A DNA stretch of 64,000 nt from assembly GCF_017562075.2 (NCBI RefSeq), contig NC_054083.1:53892442-53956441 (forward strand), written 5' to 3'. Below, piece after piece: positions 36,973-49,181 of this stretch. Below the pieces are notes generated by a model. The model ran no database searches. It was not told where the DNA came from and saw only the letters and a program-made list of their open reading frames with translations. Each line of letters begins with the position of its first letter. Positions within the stretch are counted from its first letter, which is position 1. The DNA is from Anopheles merus (taxonomy: Eukaryota; Arthropoda; Insecta; Diptera; Culicidae). Made by a program: the position numbers and the translations under genes.

Positions 36973-39741
36973 TTTGACCGCTTCTTATCGTCGGTGGCTC
37001 CCTCTACACACGTCCTGTAAGGGAATGTACACCGTATATGTGGTGGTATGTGTGCGTGTCGGTATGTTCGTCTGTTTGTCCTCTAATCTGTCGCTATCTT
37101 TTCGGCCGTTTTCGATGTTTTCCGCGGAAACCAGCACACCGTGAAGTCTCCGGTTTTCCAATCTGCTATTCCACTGGACGCACTGCTGCAAAGGCGGCCA
37201 GCACTCACTGAGACTTGTTCGATCGATCGATCGGCGGCCACACTCTAGTTTCCCGTTTTGGTTGATGAGGTTTGGGACAACGATACCGCGGGATAGTCGA
37301 GCGAGCTATTTCGCGAAGGGATGGGACAATATATCTTCGGGAGCTGTAAACCACTATTTTTTTCCACTGACTGTAGCCGCTACGATTGCAATTTGCACCA
37401 CCTAAACTCTTCACACTCTTTCACACCTTTTCACCACTGCGCCTACTCGAATAAAGATAGTAGATAAGAATCAGGCTCCTGCGATTGAACGGCTGCATTT
37501 TCACTACTGTACATCATTGGTGCACGAGCGTACACAACGACATGTGCTGTTGCACTGTTCCACGACCACTTTTCCAGCTACACACCGCCGACATCTCAGT
37601 TACCCATGACACATCGCTCACGAAAAGAAAGGGCGAGTTAGCAGAAAAAGAGGAGAATAAAAAAAACGAAGTAGCCACAATGGGTTGCGCCTGACGTACG
37701 GGGGTGTTGCCGCAAAGTGGCCGTCGTCGAAGGGGTGCGCCCTTTCGGTCGTATTTCCGTTCGGTGAAAAATCACATGCCCTTCCGCTCTTGGTGTTGCG
37801 CCTGAACAACACACCTTCACAATTGGTTCACTTTTCGCAAACTAATTCGTAATTAAGCTGGAAAACATTTCCTCCAGTTTTAGATAGGGAATAGATGAAC
37901 AAAATTATCGGGCAAAAAACGACAGGAATGTGCGGTCTATGGAAGGGTCCTTCGGCTTTCTTCTTCGGGAATAATAGGGCGGGTTCACTTTTTCGCCGTC
38001 TTCACACAATTCTGGATCAAATTCGGTTTGTCACAGCACACTCAGTATTTGGCCATTTTCACAAAACTACCTATCATTTCACTGCTGTGCTGTAGTACTT
38101 GGCAATCGTCGCGACACAGGGGCTTCGGTGGAAAAACCAACTCCTTGTGCGGAAAATCGATATCTTCACGCGACGACGACACCACGCGTACTCGCCGAAC
38201 GAACTGCTCGAATGTCGTAATGCAGCATTATCAAGTGTTTTTCTCAATTCCAAATGAGCCTGCGTGCGCGATATTACAGGGCTCGTATGACTGTTGTCCA
38301 ATTTGGATACATTATGTTGCATTTCTGCCGCAGTACTCAAAATTGCACAGTTTCCATTTACTTAATCCATTGAATAATATACATTTTTTAGAAATCGTTG
38401 AGATTATGAGGCGAATGATTTAAATTATCGCTTTTACTTTTTCTACTATATCAGGAACACGATAATATCTCTCTAATACCGTACATCACAATGACACGAA
38501 CCCTTCATCTTGCGTAAAGTGAGTCGAGCAATGCTCACTTTTGCTCAGGGCACTCTCTCACACTCACCTTCACACACACTACCTTAGCTTCTCTCGGATT
38601 TGAGAAAAATTTAGCAACACAAATCGCGAGTGATTATCGATTTTTTCACGAAGCTTCTCAACTCACACGTTCCCGATTGCACTAAATGAACTTCACACAA
38701 AAGAAAGTGGTGGTACCAAACCTTGGAACCGATGAGAATTAGTCATCATTGTAGAGTCATGCATCAACATTCGCACATAAACACTGGATCTATTGCAACG
38801 TATTATACCCAAAATAAGGTCAAATATCAGCATTCTTTCTCACCAAGCACATTTCCCACCGATGCAGATTACTCGCGGAAAAACACTTTTTGCCGAGGAA
38901 ACACTTTCATGCTACCACGCTCATCGCGATACCATTTCTGGTCTTGCCCAATCCCAATACACGCATACACACTTACACATAGGCTTGTATAATTCGTATG
39001 AATCATTTGACAGTCCGCAGAGCAACACCCGCAGAACAAAATCGAGCAGTTTGCCCGACCACATGATCTGCGTCGGTTTTGGGAAATTTTTTTTAAATCT
39101 GTCGTTAATAAAATCCCTACTATTCTCGCAGCTGGGAGGAATACAGAAATTAAGATAAACTATTCCATTTATCAGTATATTGGTATTTTTACAGTATTTC
39201 ATGTTAGTAAACAAACAGCTTATTCTCACTACACATTTAAAATGTTCCAGAGGTGCAACTAAAAGTTTCAGGAGTTTGCTAGATTCTACAAGACAGTGTA
39301 CATTCGTACTCACTATACAAATTGAGCTAAAATTCTTACGCTAATTGCTACATTAATTCCTACACTATTTCTTATCAGTATATGTGTGCAGTCACATATA
39401 CAGCCGTATGGTATGGTTTGACGACCAACGTTTTCAGTTACTCGATCGGAACAGGAACTGTATCGCTTCATTCGAAATCTGGAACAGGTTCTGGAACAGT
39501 TCCATGAACGGGATAAAATCACGTGCTATTTTAGAACTTTTAAGAGTTCAGTATCCATTACAGGACCGGGATGGATACGTGATCAGTTCCACCAGTGATT
39601 CATGAGTTTTATGATCAGTTCCAGGAGTGGTATGGGTTCTTGATCGGTTCATGTTCTGGACCAGCAGGGATGATACCGTATCGGTTTCAGGACCGGTATG
39701 GGTTTGGTTTTGGTTTTAGATCTCTTAGTCGGTCTTAGTCA
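36973..39741. other. Syx1A 5' leader / promoter region and spacer
   Basis: Immediately upstream of the Syx1A ATG (AAAATGAC context). The 5'UTR, possibly with further non-coding exons, should lie here. No open frame is credible. From about 39440 the sequence changes to degenerate repeats built on GATCAGTTCC / GGACCGGTATGG-like units, leading into the retroelement remnant. Confidence 0.45.
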
Positions 39742-40694
39742 GCGACAGCATCGGTGCAGACTCTGAATGAGCTGGCAATCTCAAGCGCCATCAAGCAGCT
39801 TAAGAGCAATAAGTCTGGCGGTCTGGTTCTTCAAGATGGGGCCGGAGAGGCTTACCGTCGAAATGCATCAGCTGATCGTGAAAGTCTGGGAGCAGGAGGA
39901 ACTACCCGAGGAATGGAAGCTGGGTGTTACTCACCCAGTCTGCAAAAAGGGCGACAGGCTAGATTGTTCGAATTTCCGAGCCATCACAGTCCTGAATGCC
40001 GCCTACAAGATCCTGTCCCAGTTCCTGTTCTGCTCGCCGGTGACTCAGACCATCTGGGAAGCAGTGTATCAGTTCACGACGACAGTCTCGAGGTGGTAAA
40101 GAAGTTTTGCTATCTCGGGACGGTCGTTACTTCGGACAACGACATCAGCAGCGAAATCCGGAGACGCATTGTGCAGGGGAGTCGTGCATATTATGGGCTT
40201 CACCGACTGCTGAGATCCAGAAGACTTCGGGCCCGCACGAAATGTGAGATATATCGCACATTGATTCGCCCGGTGGTCCTCTACGGACACGAATCCTGGA
40301 CCATCCGAGCGGAGGATGCAAACGCTCTGGGCGTGTTTGAGCGACCATTTTAGGCGGTGTGTTAGAGCATGGAGCGTGAAGGAGAAGGATGAACCACGAG
40401 CTTGCTGAGCTGTACGGCGAACCGAGCATCCTGACGGTGGCGAAGACTGGCAGGATACGATGGCTGGGGCATGTCATGAGGATGCCGGACTCATGCCCCA
40501 CCAAGGTGTTCGGCAGCGATCCCCAGTTCGGCATAAGGCGCAGGGGAGCACAGCGAACTCGATGGCTGGACCAGGTGAAACGAGACGTGACGGAGATCGG
40601 GTGTCTGCATGGATGGGAGGCTCCAGCCAGGGATCAAGCATCCTGGAGAATTACTGTTGACCGGGCCATGTCACATCGACGTGCTTTAACGTGA
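39742..40694 (+). pseudogene. Decayed non-LTR retrotransposon, reverse transcriptase remnant
   Basis: Fragments of an RTE/JAM-like non-LTR polymerase in consecutive but shifted frames. First LNELAISSAIKQLKSNKSGG, then after a frameshift FKMGPERLTVEMHQLIVKVW through NAAYKILSQFLFC. A large internal deletion near 40030-40080 removes the palm with the catalytic aspartates. The C-terminal part resumes at DDSLEVVKKFCYLGTVVTSD and runs to IRAEDANALGVFER, then a further frameshift leads to RRGAQRTRWLDQVKRDV. A GA-rich microsatellite follows at 40710-40728. It is not functional. Clade assignment is from memory and tentative. Confidence 0.85.
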
Positions 40695-40785
40695 GCAGGC
40701 AAACAAGAGAGAGAGAGAGAGAGAGAGTCGGTTGTCATCAGTGCCTCATTTGAATTGGGTTTCGAAGCCAATAATGTTGGCGTAC

Positions 40786-41002
40786 TTCTTCTTCTTCTTT
40801 GGCGCAACAACCGCTGTCGGTCAAGGCCTGCCAGTACCCACTAGTAAAGTGAGCTTGGCTTTCAGTGACTTATTGTTACCATAGCAGGATAGTCAGTTCT
40901 GCGTATGGGAGCACGGTCTATTCGGGACTTGAACCCATGACGGGCATGTTGTTACGTCGTACAAGTTAACGACTGTACCACCAGACCGGCTCATGCGTAC
41001 GT
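40786..41002 (-). mobile_element. tRNA-derived SINE (Anopheles SINE200-like)
   Basis: 217-bp insert with a perfect 14-bp target duplication TAATGTTGGCGTAC at 40772-40785 and 41003-41016. On the minus strand it starts with a tRNA-like head (box A-like TGGTGGTACAGTCG, box B GGTTCAAGTCCC) and ends in an (AAG)n tail, seen as (CTT)n at 40786-40799. Family name is from memory. Confidence 0.85.
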
Positions 41003-41016
41003 TAATGTTGGCGTAC

Positions 41017-41954
41017 AAGTAAACTAAAACTAAAGTAATCCTTTAAAATTCGTTGCGCAACCCTGAAACCGAGCCAAATTTGCTAGTCATTTCTCATGCG
41101 TAAAGATGTATCTTTTCCACAGTTTTACACCAGTACAGCTTTATTGAATTGCTCAAAAACCAACCATTGCTTGTTATTGTGAGATAATGTTCGCCCCGTT
41201 GCAAGCACCGTTAAGTTGTACGGGCCCTTTTTGAAGAAGCGAAAGGCGCCCAAAATTAACATGTTTTTCGAGCGCCTTTCACTGCTTCATCTTTGAAAAG
41301 ACCAACCCAAATTATACAAATTAAACCCCCTTTCTCAAAACCTCACAAAAATACTGCCGTCGTTCTTACGAGAGTGGAATCTTGCATGAGCTTGTGTATT
41401 TTCATTCTCCAATATATCTCCTAATCCTTCCATCGACACACAGTAACATTAAAATTAAAGGGAACTCAAACATTCCTGCTGTCTTGTACACCTAAACGCA
41501 GCAAAACGGTGCAAAACTTACCGTTTTCAGTACCTACGGAACCAATAAATGATGAACGCATAGTATTTCATTTCTGTACTGTACTATCCCCTAGCTAACG
41601 CTCTTTATCTCTTTATCTCTTTCTCTCCGCTGTCTTCCGAATCAAACAAAATGATTTCGATTCTCCTTGCCGGCTTTACAATTCCTGCTGTATCCTATCA
41701 TTCTTATGCTGTACTCTTTGTTCCGAAACAAGATTGAATTACCTGCAATTGTTTCGTTAAGATATTCTCCTGTCTGGGGGCCTGATGCTAGTTCAATTAT
41801 TGAGTTCGTTCTATTTTGTGGGATTAAGTGTACTCTTCTCTACATTTCCGTTGCCTTTCTAGCAGGATTTTAACCGCCGACCTAACTGAATCTTCTTATA
41901 ATTCAAATTACAAAAATACGATGGACCATGTAACCACGTTGCGTATCCAATGGC
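41017..41954. other. Ran 3'UTR and spacer
   Basis: AT-rich, no gene. A minus-strand AATAAA at 41140-41145 could serve Ran; a nearer canonical signal was not found. Confidence 0.4.
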
Positions 41955-42685
41955 TTACAAATCCTCGTCCTCGTCTGGCAGGGCCGTTGCCTGTGCCTCT
42001 TCCAAATCCTTCTCGATCTGTACCTGCCAGTCCTTGTCCATTTTAACTTCCGGTGGAAGCAAGGCAGGCATGGCAACGAACTCCAGGTTGGGATCACCGA
42101 CAAGCTTGCGAGCCAGCCACAGGAACGGTTTCTCGAAGTTGTAGTTCGATTTGGCAGAAATATCATAGTACTATGGTGAAGCAAAGAAAAACAACCAATC
42201 AGTTATACATTACTCTCACAGCGCTCTTTGCTCGCTTTCTCGCGTGCATCACTTACCTGTAGGTTCTTCTTCCGGTGGAATACGATGGACTTGGCCTTCA
42301 CCTTACGATCCTTGATGTCTACCTTATTACCGCACAGAACGATTGGGATGTTTTCGCAGACGCGCACCAAATCGCGATGCCAGTTGGGCACGTTCTTGTA
42401 GGTCACTCGAGACGTTACGTCGAACATAATGATGGCACACTGTCCCTGGATGTAGTATCCATCGCGGAGCCCACCGAACTTTTCCTGCCCGGCCGTGTCC
42501 CACACATTGAACCGGATAGCACCACGGTTCGTGTGGAATACCAGTGGATGTACCTCTACGCCGAGGGTGGCGACGTACTTCTTTTCAAACTCACCCGTCA
42601 TATGACGTTTGACGAATGTCGTTTTGCCGGTACCACCGTCGCCGACCAGCACGCATTTGAAAGTTGGCATATCTGCTTCCGCCAT
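41955..42685 (-). CDS. Ran: Ran GTPase
   Basis: Small GTPase that sets the direction of nuclear import and export and organises the spindle. Two exons, 42685-42257 and 42170-41955, joined in phase 0 (donor GTAAGT, acceptor CCATAG); 214 residues. P-loop GDGGTGKTT, switch I with ATLGVEVHPL, switch II DTAGQEKFGG, NKVDIKD specificity motif, ISAKSNYNFEKP (SAK motif) and the acidic C-terminus DEDEDL, diagnostic of Ran. There is no C-terminal prenylation Cys, as expected. ATG at 42685 is chosen because MAEADMPTFKC aligns with known Ran starts; the TTG-initiated extension upstream is not used. Complete and apparently functional. Confidence 0.97.
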
Positions 42686-44867
42686 TGTTGTTGCAGCTTT
42701 ACTCTTCGTCTGTTGCAAAAGCTTTACTTTTATGCGAGGAGCCTCCTCCGGGTCAGTGCTTCTATCCTTCCTTTAAGCTGGTACCGCTCGGCCTCACCTC
42801 AGTCGTCCAACTGGGATCCTGAGTTAGTTTAACGTTGTCTGCCTTTCGATTGGAGCAACACATGCAATAATACGGCGTTCGAAGTGGGGGGTGGAGGGAA
42901 AAAGTAAAATCAATTAATCTCCTGCTCTTTTTTTACTATGATAGTGAGAAGGAATAATAGCCTAGTTCAGTTTGTAAAAGGAAGTATTGCGTTAATAAAT
43001 AGCTCTTAAAAATCATTGTCCAAATTAATATTTTGACATTTGTGGAAGCATGGTCCCAAAAAGTAGGAATTTTTTTTTCTAGCTGAAAACAGGCAGCTGA
43101 AAAATGCGGCAAAGACAATTATCGAGAAACTTCCTCGCAATGACAGGCGGTGGTAGGAAGATTGCAAGGTTAATTTTTTTTTTCTATGCCAATTCCAACA
43201 ACATCCGTGCTTACAATGCTGATGACGTCACGGAGGGAAATCTAATAGCCGTGTGGCGTACCAAATTCCATTGCCAAAAATAGGATCTGGTATAACACTC
43301 TGGATAAGCAAGCATGATTATTTTTCCCAATTAAAACAACACAAACGATGTCACATAAAATGACACCTACTGCTGCCGGGAACCTCATCGCAACCAACCT
43401 CTGCTGCAGCTGCTGCTGTTGATGATGCGGCTCAAGGGTCAGGTCAGCATTATGCCTTCTTTTCTATAGCCTTTTACCGCTCTTTCCGGAATAGTGCCAC
43501 TTGAAACATCCCCACCCAATTAACAGCACTTTTGGAAAATAATATTCATTTCATGAGTGCGTTTGTCTATGGCTTGAATCTAACACTACCCTAAAAAGTG
43601 ACGCAAGCTTTAAATAGATAATTGAGATGTAACTTAATCGAGAAACGCAGAACATGCATCGCATCTGCAAACTAATATCCGGAACCAACCGTTTTTGCTT
43701 GTGCTGCGAATCGGAGAAAGATCTTCAACAAAGGCTAGGTAACGGCGGTGGTTGTCAAATGTACAGCACACGCTTCTGTTTCTGCGCCAATATTCCCGGT
43801 GCCCGGGCTGATGCGATCGAATGGCAGATGTTCCGGTAGATGGAAACGAAACACTTGTATCGTTCAAGAACGAAATGCTTCATTCGCCCAATCGCAAAAA
43901 AAAACGTATAGCCAACCATGTTACAAATATCTAAATAGCGGTTTAAAAGAGGCCTTCTTTGCCCATCATTTTCTCGTAAATTTCGTCATGCCGTATCTGC
44001 ATCGCCACACCACTTCTTCCCGACGCCGAAGCCGGCGAAGCTCCACGGAATTGTATGCGCGAAAAACCACCTTGGAATGCACTTTCAACAAACACTCTGC
44101 ACTGCAGCCATTGCTATTACCTTCAAATAACTGTTTCACACAACCCTAGCGATGGTAATTGTTCTAATATCGTACTATTTCAGCACTTTGGACCAGTACT
44201 TACAGCAGGATAGCTTGATCACACCACGAAAAAACGCTCAAGATGACGAGCAGGGACCAGGTTAGCAAACGAACGACGTCAGGAGGCGCGAAATGTGCGG
44301 CTATGTTGACTGTTGTCCTATTTTGTCCTACGTATCACCCAAGAGCGACAGAGAAGCACACAAGGCGGAAACTGAGCAAGAAAATTCTCTCTTCAAGATA
44401 TTTCCACTGACAGCTGTCAGCTTGTTTAGGTGGTTGAAATAACGGTCAAGCAGCGTTCGGTTTAATTTTAAACAAGTTAATCTCTGTATTTCTCCTCAAA
44501 TATTTATAATTTTAGGTACAATACACCTTTCGTTTCCTTTGCTTGAAATCTTTTGTTTAAATCATAACACACAGAAAATGCTTTGCTCTCAAAAACAACG
44601 ATTTTCAAATATTGCGTTTCAATTTTCGTAATTACCAAGCAAGAGCAAAACAAATTTAATAAAATCCACCTTAAACAATATGCTAAATAAGAATGAATAA
44701 AAAAGAACATTCTCATCCTTATTTATGATGAGTCTGTGGCATTATCGTTTGTGTAAACAATGTAAATGCATGTTTATAGAACACCAGAGATAACCGCGAT
44801 AGGCCGTACGTTGCAGGTTCAGCGAAAACGGATTCTCATTTAGCATTCAACTCGGCGAAGAATCACG
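42686..44867. other. Spacer between Ran and sialic acid lyase
   Basis: Ran promoter/5'UTR near 42690-42830. Otherwise AT-rich with no firm gene. A short plus-strand frame at 43654-43839 starts MHRICKLISGTNRFCLCCES; it has a donor-like GTAACG but no identifiable continuation. Confidence 0.45.
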
Positions 44868-45860
44868 ATGAAATCGTTCAGTTTTATCGGGCTAATGGCA
44901 CCGGTGTTTACACCGTACACGAATAACAAGTGAGTTTCTGTTAAAAAGGCAAGATTCGATTCTACACAGTATTCCCACTCGTTACAGTGAAAAGGTAAAC
45001 ATAAACGCCATCGAACCGTACGTAGAACTGCTGAAAGCGAATCATGTAAACGGTGTCCTCGTCAATGGGACCACCGGTGAAGGTATGCTGATGACCACCG
45101 AGGAGCGTATGTTGGTAACAGAAGCATGGCAACGATCCTGCAAAAAACACGGCATCACCATCATGATTCAGATTGGCGGTGCTGCTTATCCGGATGTTGT
45201 GCAGCTGGCTCAACATGCCTCCAACATGGACGTGGATGCGGTGCTGTGCCTTCCAGAGCTGTATTTTAAACCGAAATCATGCGAGCAGCTGGTCACCTAC
45301 CTGAAAGGTGTAGCCATGCATTGTCCCACAACGCCCTTCTTCTACTATCACATTCCGATGTTTACAGACGTAAATTGTAAGGCGAAACGAAATTCTGTAC
45401 ACCTGTTATATTTTAACACTTTGCTCTCTCTTGATGGTTACAACAACTCTTGTTTGCTTTAGTGCACATGCCAACGTTTCTGGATCGCGCAGAGAAGGAG
45501 ATTGCAAATTTCCGGGGAATTAAATACACGAGCGGAGATCTGGAACAGGGCAGCTCGTGCTTGAAGGAAGGCCGAACCATATTCCTCGGTGCCGATACCA
45601 TACTGTGCGGGGCAGTGGCTGCCGGTTTCGATAGTTTCATTATGACGACGATCAACATCTGTCCGGAAGCTGCGCTTGAGATTATCGCCGCTATGGACCG
45701 GGGCGCGGTAGCGGACGCTAGGGAAAAGCAGCGTTTGCTAAACGCACGTATTGCTGAAATTTTAGCCCACGGAGATTGGGTGTCGGCGATGAAAAAAGCG
45801 TTCCGGGAAAGATTCCCTTCGATCGAGGTTGGCACCACGCGGCCACCACTGAACATGTGA
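44868..45860 (+). CDS. N-acetylneuraminate lyase (sialic acid aldolase)
   Basis: Cytosolic class I aldolase of the DHDPS/NAL family; splits N-acetylneuraminate into N-acetylmannosamine and pyruvate. Exons 44868-44929, 44988-45376 and 45463-45860, all GT-AG with matching phases; 282 residues. Motifs: MAPVFTPYTNN N-terminus, NGTTGEG pyruvate-carboxylate loop (about residues 47-53), FFYYHIP with the catalytic Tyr (about 140-141), and RGIKYTSGDL carrying the Schiff-base Lys (about 171). About 40 residues shorter than human NPL, mostly at the C-terminus, but the catalytic barrel appears whole. Its 3' end faces CLP1 with 65 bp between stop codons. Confidence 0.93.
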
Positions 45861-45925
45861 AAAGTGATCTGTGTACGGTAATTAAATGAATGAAATGTAT
45901 TTCCTGACGCTTTTCGTCGTCACAT

Positions 45926-47269
45926 CTAATGACTGTCCATGAACTGAAGATCGGAAACGAGAAGTATCGTTTGCGGGAGTGGCCGCGGCTGAGGAGATAA
46001 CACCGTCAATACCTGCTTGTCCATGTTGACGTTGGTAACACAGATAAAACCGGCCACGTTTGTCTGTATCACGTTCTCGTCCGTGCTCTCGGCAAAGCTG
46101 ACCGCCAGGATGTGGTGCAACAGCTGGGGGCCGGGCTGTACTGCGACCAGCTTGGTATAGTTGTCTTCCGCCTTCATGCCCAGCGGCAGGCACGAATCCG
46201 GCAGCGGCGGTGAGCCAACCTTAAATATTTTTATGTCCGAAAACTTTACATCGAAGCTATGCGGGAATAGGGGCATTTTGGAGCCGTAGAAATATTCTCT
46301 AATGCGCTGATCTCTTGCCTCGGTGCGCTGCGATTTGGTGCGCTCCACAACACCACCGCTTTTCGGCAGAAACACAACCTGCACGGTGCCCTTGACATCC
46401 CGTAGCAACTCGTTGTACAGGCGCTCTTGGTCGAGCACAAAGATAGCGGTCACTTCGAATGCTTTGACGGTGTGCAGGATGTGCGAGTAGCCGGAACCTT
46501 TCACCCAGCCGCAGGTGTTGATTATCATTCCGGACGATTTGGCCTTTTTGTTAGCCTGCAACCGTTCCAGGGTCGTTTCGGCCAGCTTCGAAATCAGCAC
46601 ATCATAGAACGTACTGTTCGCCGACGGTGTACTATGGCCGTAGTGGTAGACGAGAGGGGCCTGTTGCGAGAAGCCCTCCGCTACCGGCGCTGGTCGCTCG
46701 ACGAGTAACGCACCTATGGTGCCGGGTATGGCGATTCCTCCCTGACCCACATCCAAGTCGACGAATATCGGGCGTCTACCCAGCCGCACTGCATAGTTCA
46801 AGAATATGCGGCACAGCGTGGTCTTTCCGACATCGGTGGGGCCCACTACCATCACGATTGGGCCTTGTGCGTCCTCCTGTTCGGCTTTGTTGCGCAGATG
46901 CTCCAGAGCAGAGTTAGCATTCAGGTACATAACCATGGGAGTTTCTTTGGCAACGTACGCTACGTCCGGCTTGCCGCGCAGCTCGATCGTACAGCCGTGG
47001 TAGGTAAAGATCGCTACCTTGGCACCGGTAACGAACTCGTACGGCTTTTTTACCACCAGCTCAGTCCCGAACAGTTCCGCTTGTCCATTGAGCAGCTAGA
47101 AACAGCGAAAACGGTATTACTCATTCATTGCTGACGCAGTACCTGCGTCGGTTGCGCGTCTACCTACCACAACAGTGACTTTTTCGTTTTTGTTTTCTAT
47201 TTCAAACCGCAGCTCCGAATCGGACTCCAGCTTGTAGTCCGTCCTGGGGACGGCTTTGTCGTCCGTCAT
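45926..47269 (-). CDS. cbc: CLP1 polyribonucleotide 5'-hydroxyl kinase
   Basis: Subunit of cleavage factor II for mRNA 3' processing and partner of the tRNA splicing endonuclease; phosphorylates RNA 5'-OH ends in the nucleus. Exons 47269-47168 (34 codons, MTDDKAVPRTDYKLESD) and 47095-45926, phase 0; 423 residues, the usual length. N-terminal beta domain to about residue 110, P-loop GPTDVGKTT at about 119-127, VDLDVGQGG (Walker B region), NTCGWVKGSGY, and a C-terminal domain. Drosophila name is crowded by cid (cbc). It shares a 233-bp divergent promoter region with the HINT gene. Confidence 0.96.
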
Positions 47270-47502
47270 GATGCAGCCAGAAGAGAGTTTGTTTCAATTG
47301 TACTGCGAGTATTTAATCAACACGATTAGTTCATGCCTAGATGAACGTGTACGCGATCTCGTTACCCGGTTTGTTTACCCCGTTGGTTGACAGCAATAAA
47401 CGTCATATGTAGCCAACAAAAACATTGATTACGAAACTGCGTTGCTAGTTGCACTTCTTCTACGGCATATCGACACGGCATAGAGCGCTCCGGAGGAAAG
47501 CC
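47270..47502. promoter_or_regulatory. Shared divergent promoter, CLP1 / HINT
   Basis: Only 233 bp separates the two divergent start codons, so both core promoters and 5' leaders must lie here. No TATA box is obvious, as expected for housekeeping genes. Confidence 0.6.
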
Positions 47503-47928
47503 ATGATTGCCACAACCCTCCGCCAGCTGGTGGGCCGCTCACTTTTCACCGTACAGCAACATTTGGTAAGATTTCAGAGCGGTGTCGATGGGCCCGGTAG
47601 CGTACCGAAACCCGGCGTCGCAAACCCGGACACCATATTCGACAAGATAATCAAGAAGCAGATACCGGCAGATGTAATTTACGAAGACGAGAAATGCATT
47701 GCGTTCAACGATGTTGCTCCTCAAGCGCCGGTTCATTTTCTTGTGATTCCAAAGAATAAAATTGACAAGCTTGAAAACAGTACGCCCAATCAAACGGAGG
47801 TATAGCAGCAATGTTTCAGTGCACAGAACAACGAATCGGGAGAGAATAATGAACATTTATTTGATTCTACTTTTTGCAGATATTGGGGCATCTGTTGCAT
47901 GTTGCCGGGCAGTTGGGAAAATCGAAAG

Positions 47929-49181
47929 TAGGCATGGGACAATTGTGCGAGACCTATGCCGCACACTCAGTTCATTATAGTGTGCGGTTGATCGCCGCAC
48001 GCGAAAAAGTGAACGGGTAGGTCTTCCGCACGCATACAGAACTAACTGAAATGTGCTCTGAAAGAGATGCAAGATAACTGTCGGTGTCATAGACTGAACG
48101 AAAAAAAAACATTCGTTTTGGGTCGGCAGAATTTGTCACACACAACGACACAAGAAGATCGATCGCACTTTGCGCAAGAAAGAATGCACATATTGCTAGC
48201 GTGGTCAGATTGATCAATCGCACACAGCCGCACAAAAAGAACTCCTGCCGCACACAGACCCCATTCTGAGTGAGAAAGAACACTCATAGCCGATGGGTCA
48301 TTCGCACACAGCCGCACGCGTGTTCAGTTGGGTCTGTCGCACACTACCGCACAAAAAGAACTCTTGTCGCACACTGCCGCACGCGCGTTCTGTTAGTTCG
48401 GTCGCTCACTGCTGCACGCGTATTCAGTGGGGTCAGTCGCACACTACCGCACGAAAAGAGCTCTTATCGCACACTGCCGCACGCGCGTTCAGTTAGTTCA
48501 GTCGCACACTGCCGCACTCGTATTCAGTGGGGTCAGTCGCACACTACCGCACAAAAAGAGCTCTTGTCGCACACTGTCGCACGCGCGTTCAGTTAGTTCA
48601 GTCGCACAAAAAGAACTCTTGCCGCACACTGCCGCACGCGCGTTCAGTTAGTTCAGTCGCACAAAAAGAACTCGTTAAGCGCACAGCAACATAAAAAAGA
48701 AAGCTTGTAGATTTTACTCATTTATATTAGCTTTTGTTACAAATCAACTTAAGTATATACAGTTTGTTCTCGAGCTACGTTTTCTAAGTTCTTGTGTGCA
48801 ATTAGTATAATTGGCTCAAAGGATTCTCAAATGCAAGATAAATTACTGTTTTACCAAAAATTTTAGAGCCTCTTAAAAACCAGAAATTTTCAAATTTTCT
48901 GCATGAATTGTGATACATAAATGGTTTAATGTAAAAACCTAGTTACCTAGTTATGTATGAACCGCGTATCTCGGACTGACGGTATTTATAATTAAAAATG
49001 CAGCCTTAAAAGCAATAACTTTTTGTTCTTGCATTAAAATCTCGATAAAATTAAACATAATATTTAAAAAATGGTACTTAGCTACAATTGAGCGACTGAC
49101 CTACCGCACGCGTTCAGTTCATCATACTGAACGAACTACATCGCACGCGTTCACTGAAAAGAATCAAATTGCCCAAGCCTA
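47929..49181. mobile_element. Non-autonomous hAT-type transposon in the HINT exon
   Basis: 1,253 bp flanked by an exact 8-bp target duplication ATCGAAAG (47921-47928, 49182-49189). Terminal inverted repeats: TAGGCATGGGACAATTG on the left, TAGGCTTGGGCAATTTG on the reverse complement of the right. Subterminal CCGCACGCG-TTCAGT motifs recur at both ends, as hAT transposase-binding sites often do. The interior carries a tandem array (about 48290-48680). No transposase frame is present, so it is mobilised in trans if at all. Confidence 0.92.
48290..48680 (+). repeat. Tandem repeat array inside the hAT element
   Basis: Alternating units: one built on GTCGCACACTGCCGCACGCG followed by CGTTCAGTTAGTTCA, the other on GTCGCACACTACCGCAC followed by AAAAAGAGCTCTT. 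At least five to six partial copies. The absence of stops in several frames is a by-product of the repeat. Confidence 0.9.

Noticed and set aside
48270..48651. Plus-strand open frames across the CCGCAC repeats, up to 108 codons in several frames
   Set aside because: Repeat units lack stops in several frames; they lie inside the hAT element and have no domain or start context.
48290..48680. Regularly spaced repeats reminiscent of a CRISPR array
   Set aside because: Alternating direct repeats without unique spacers, inside a eukaryotic transposon.
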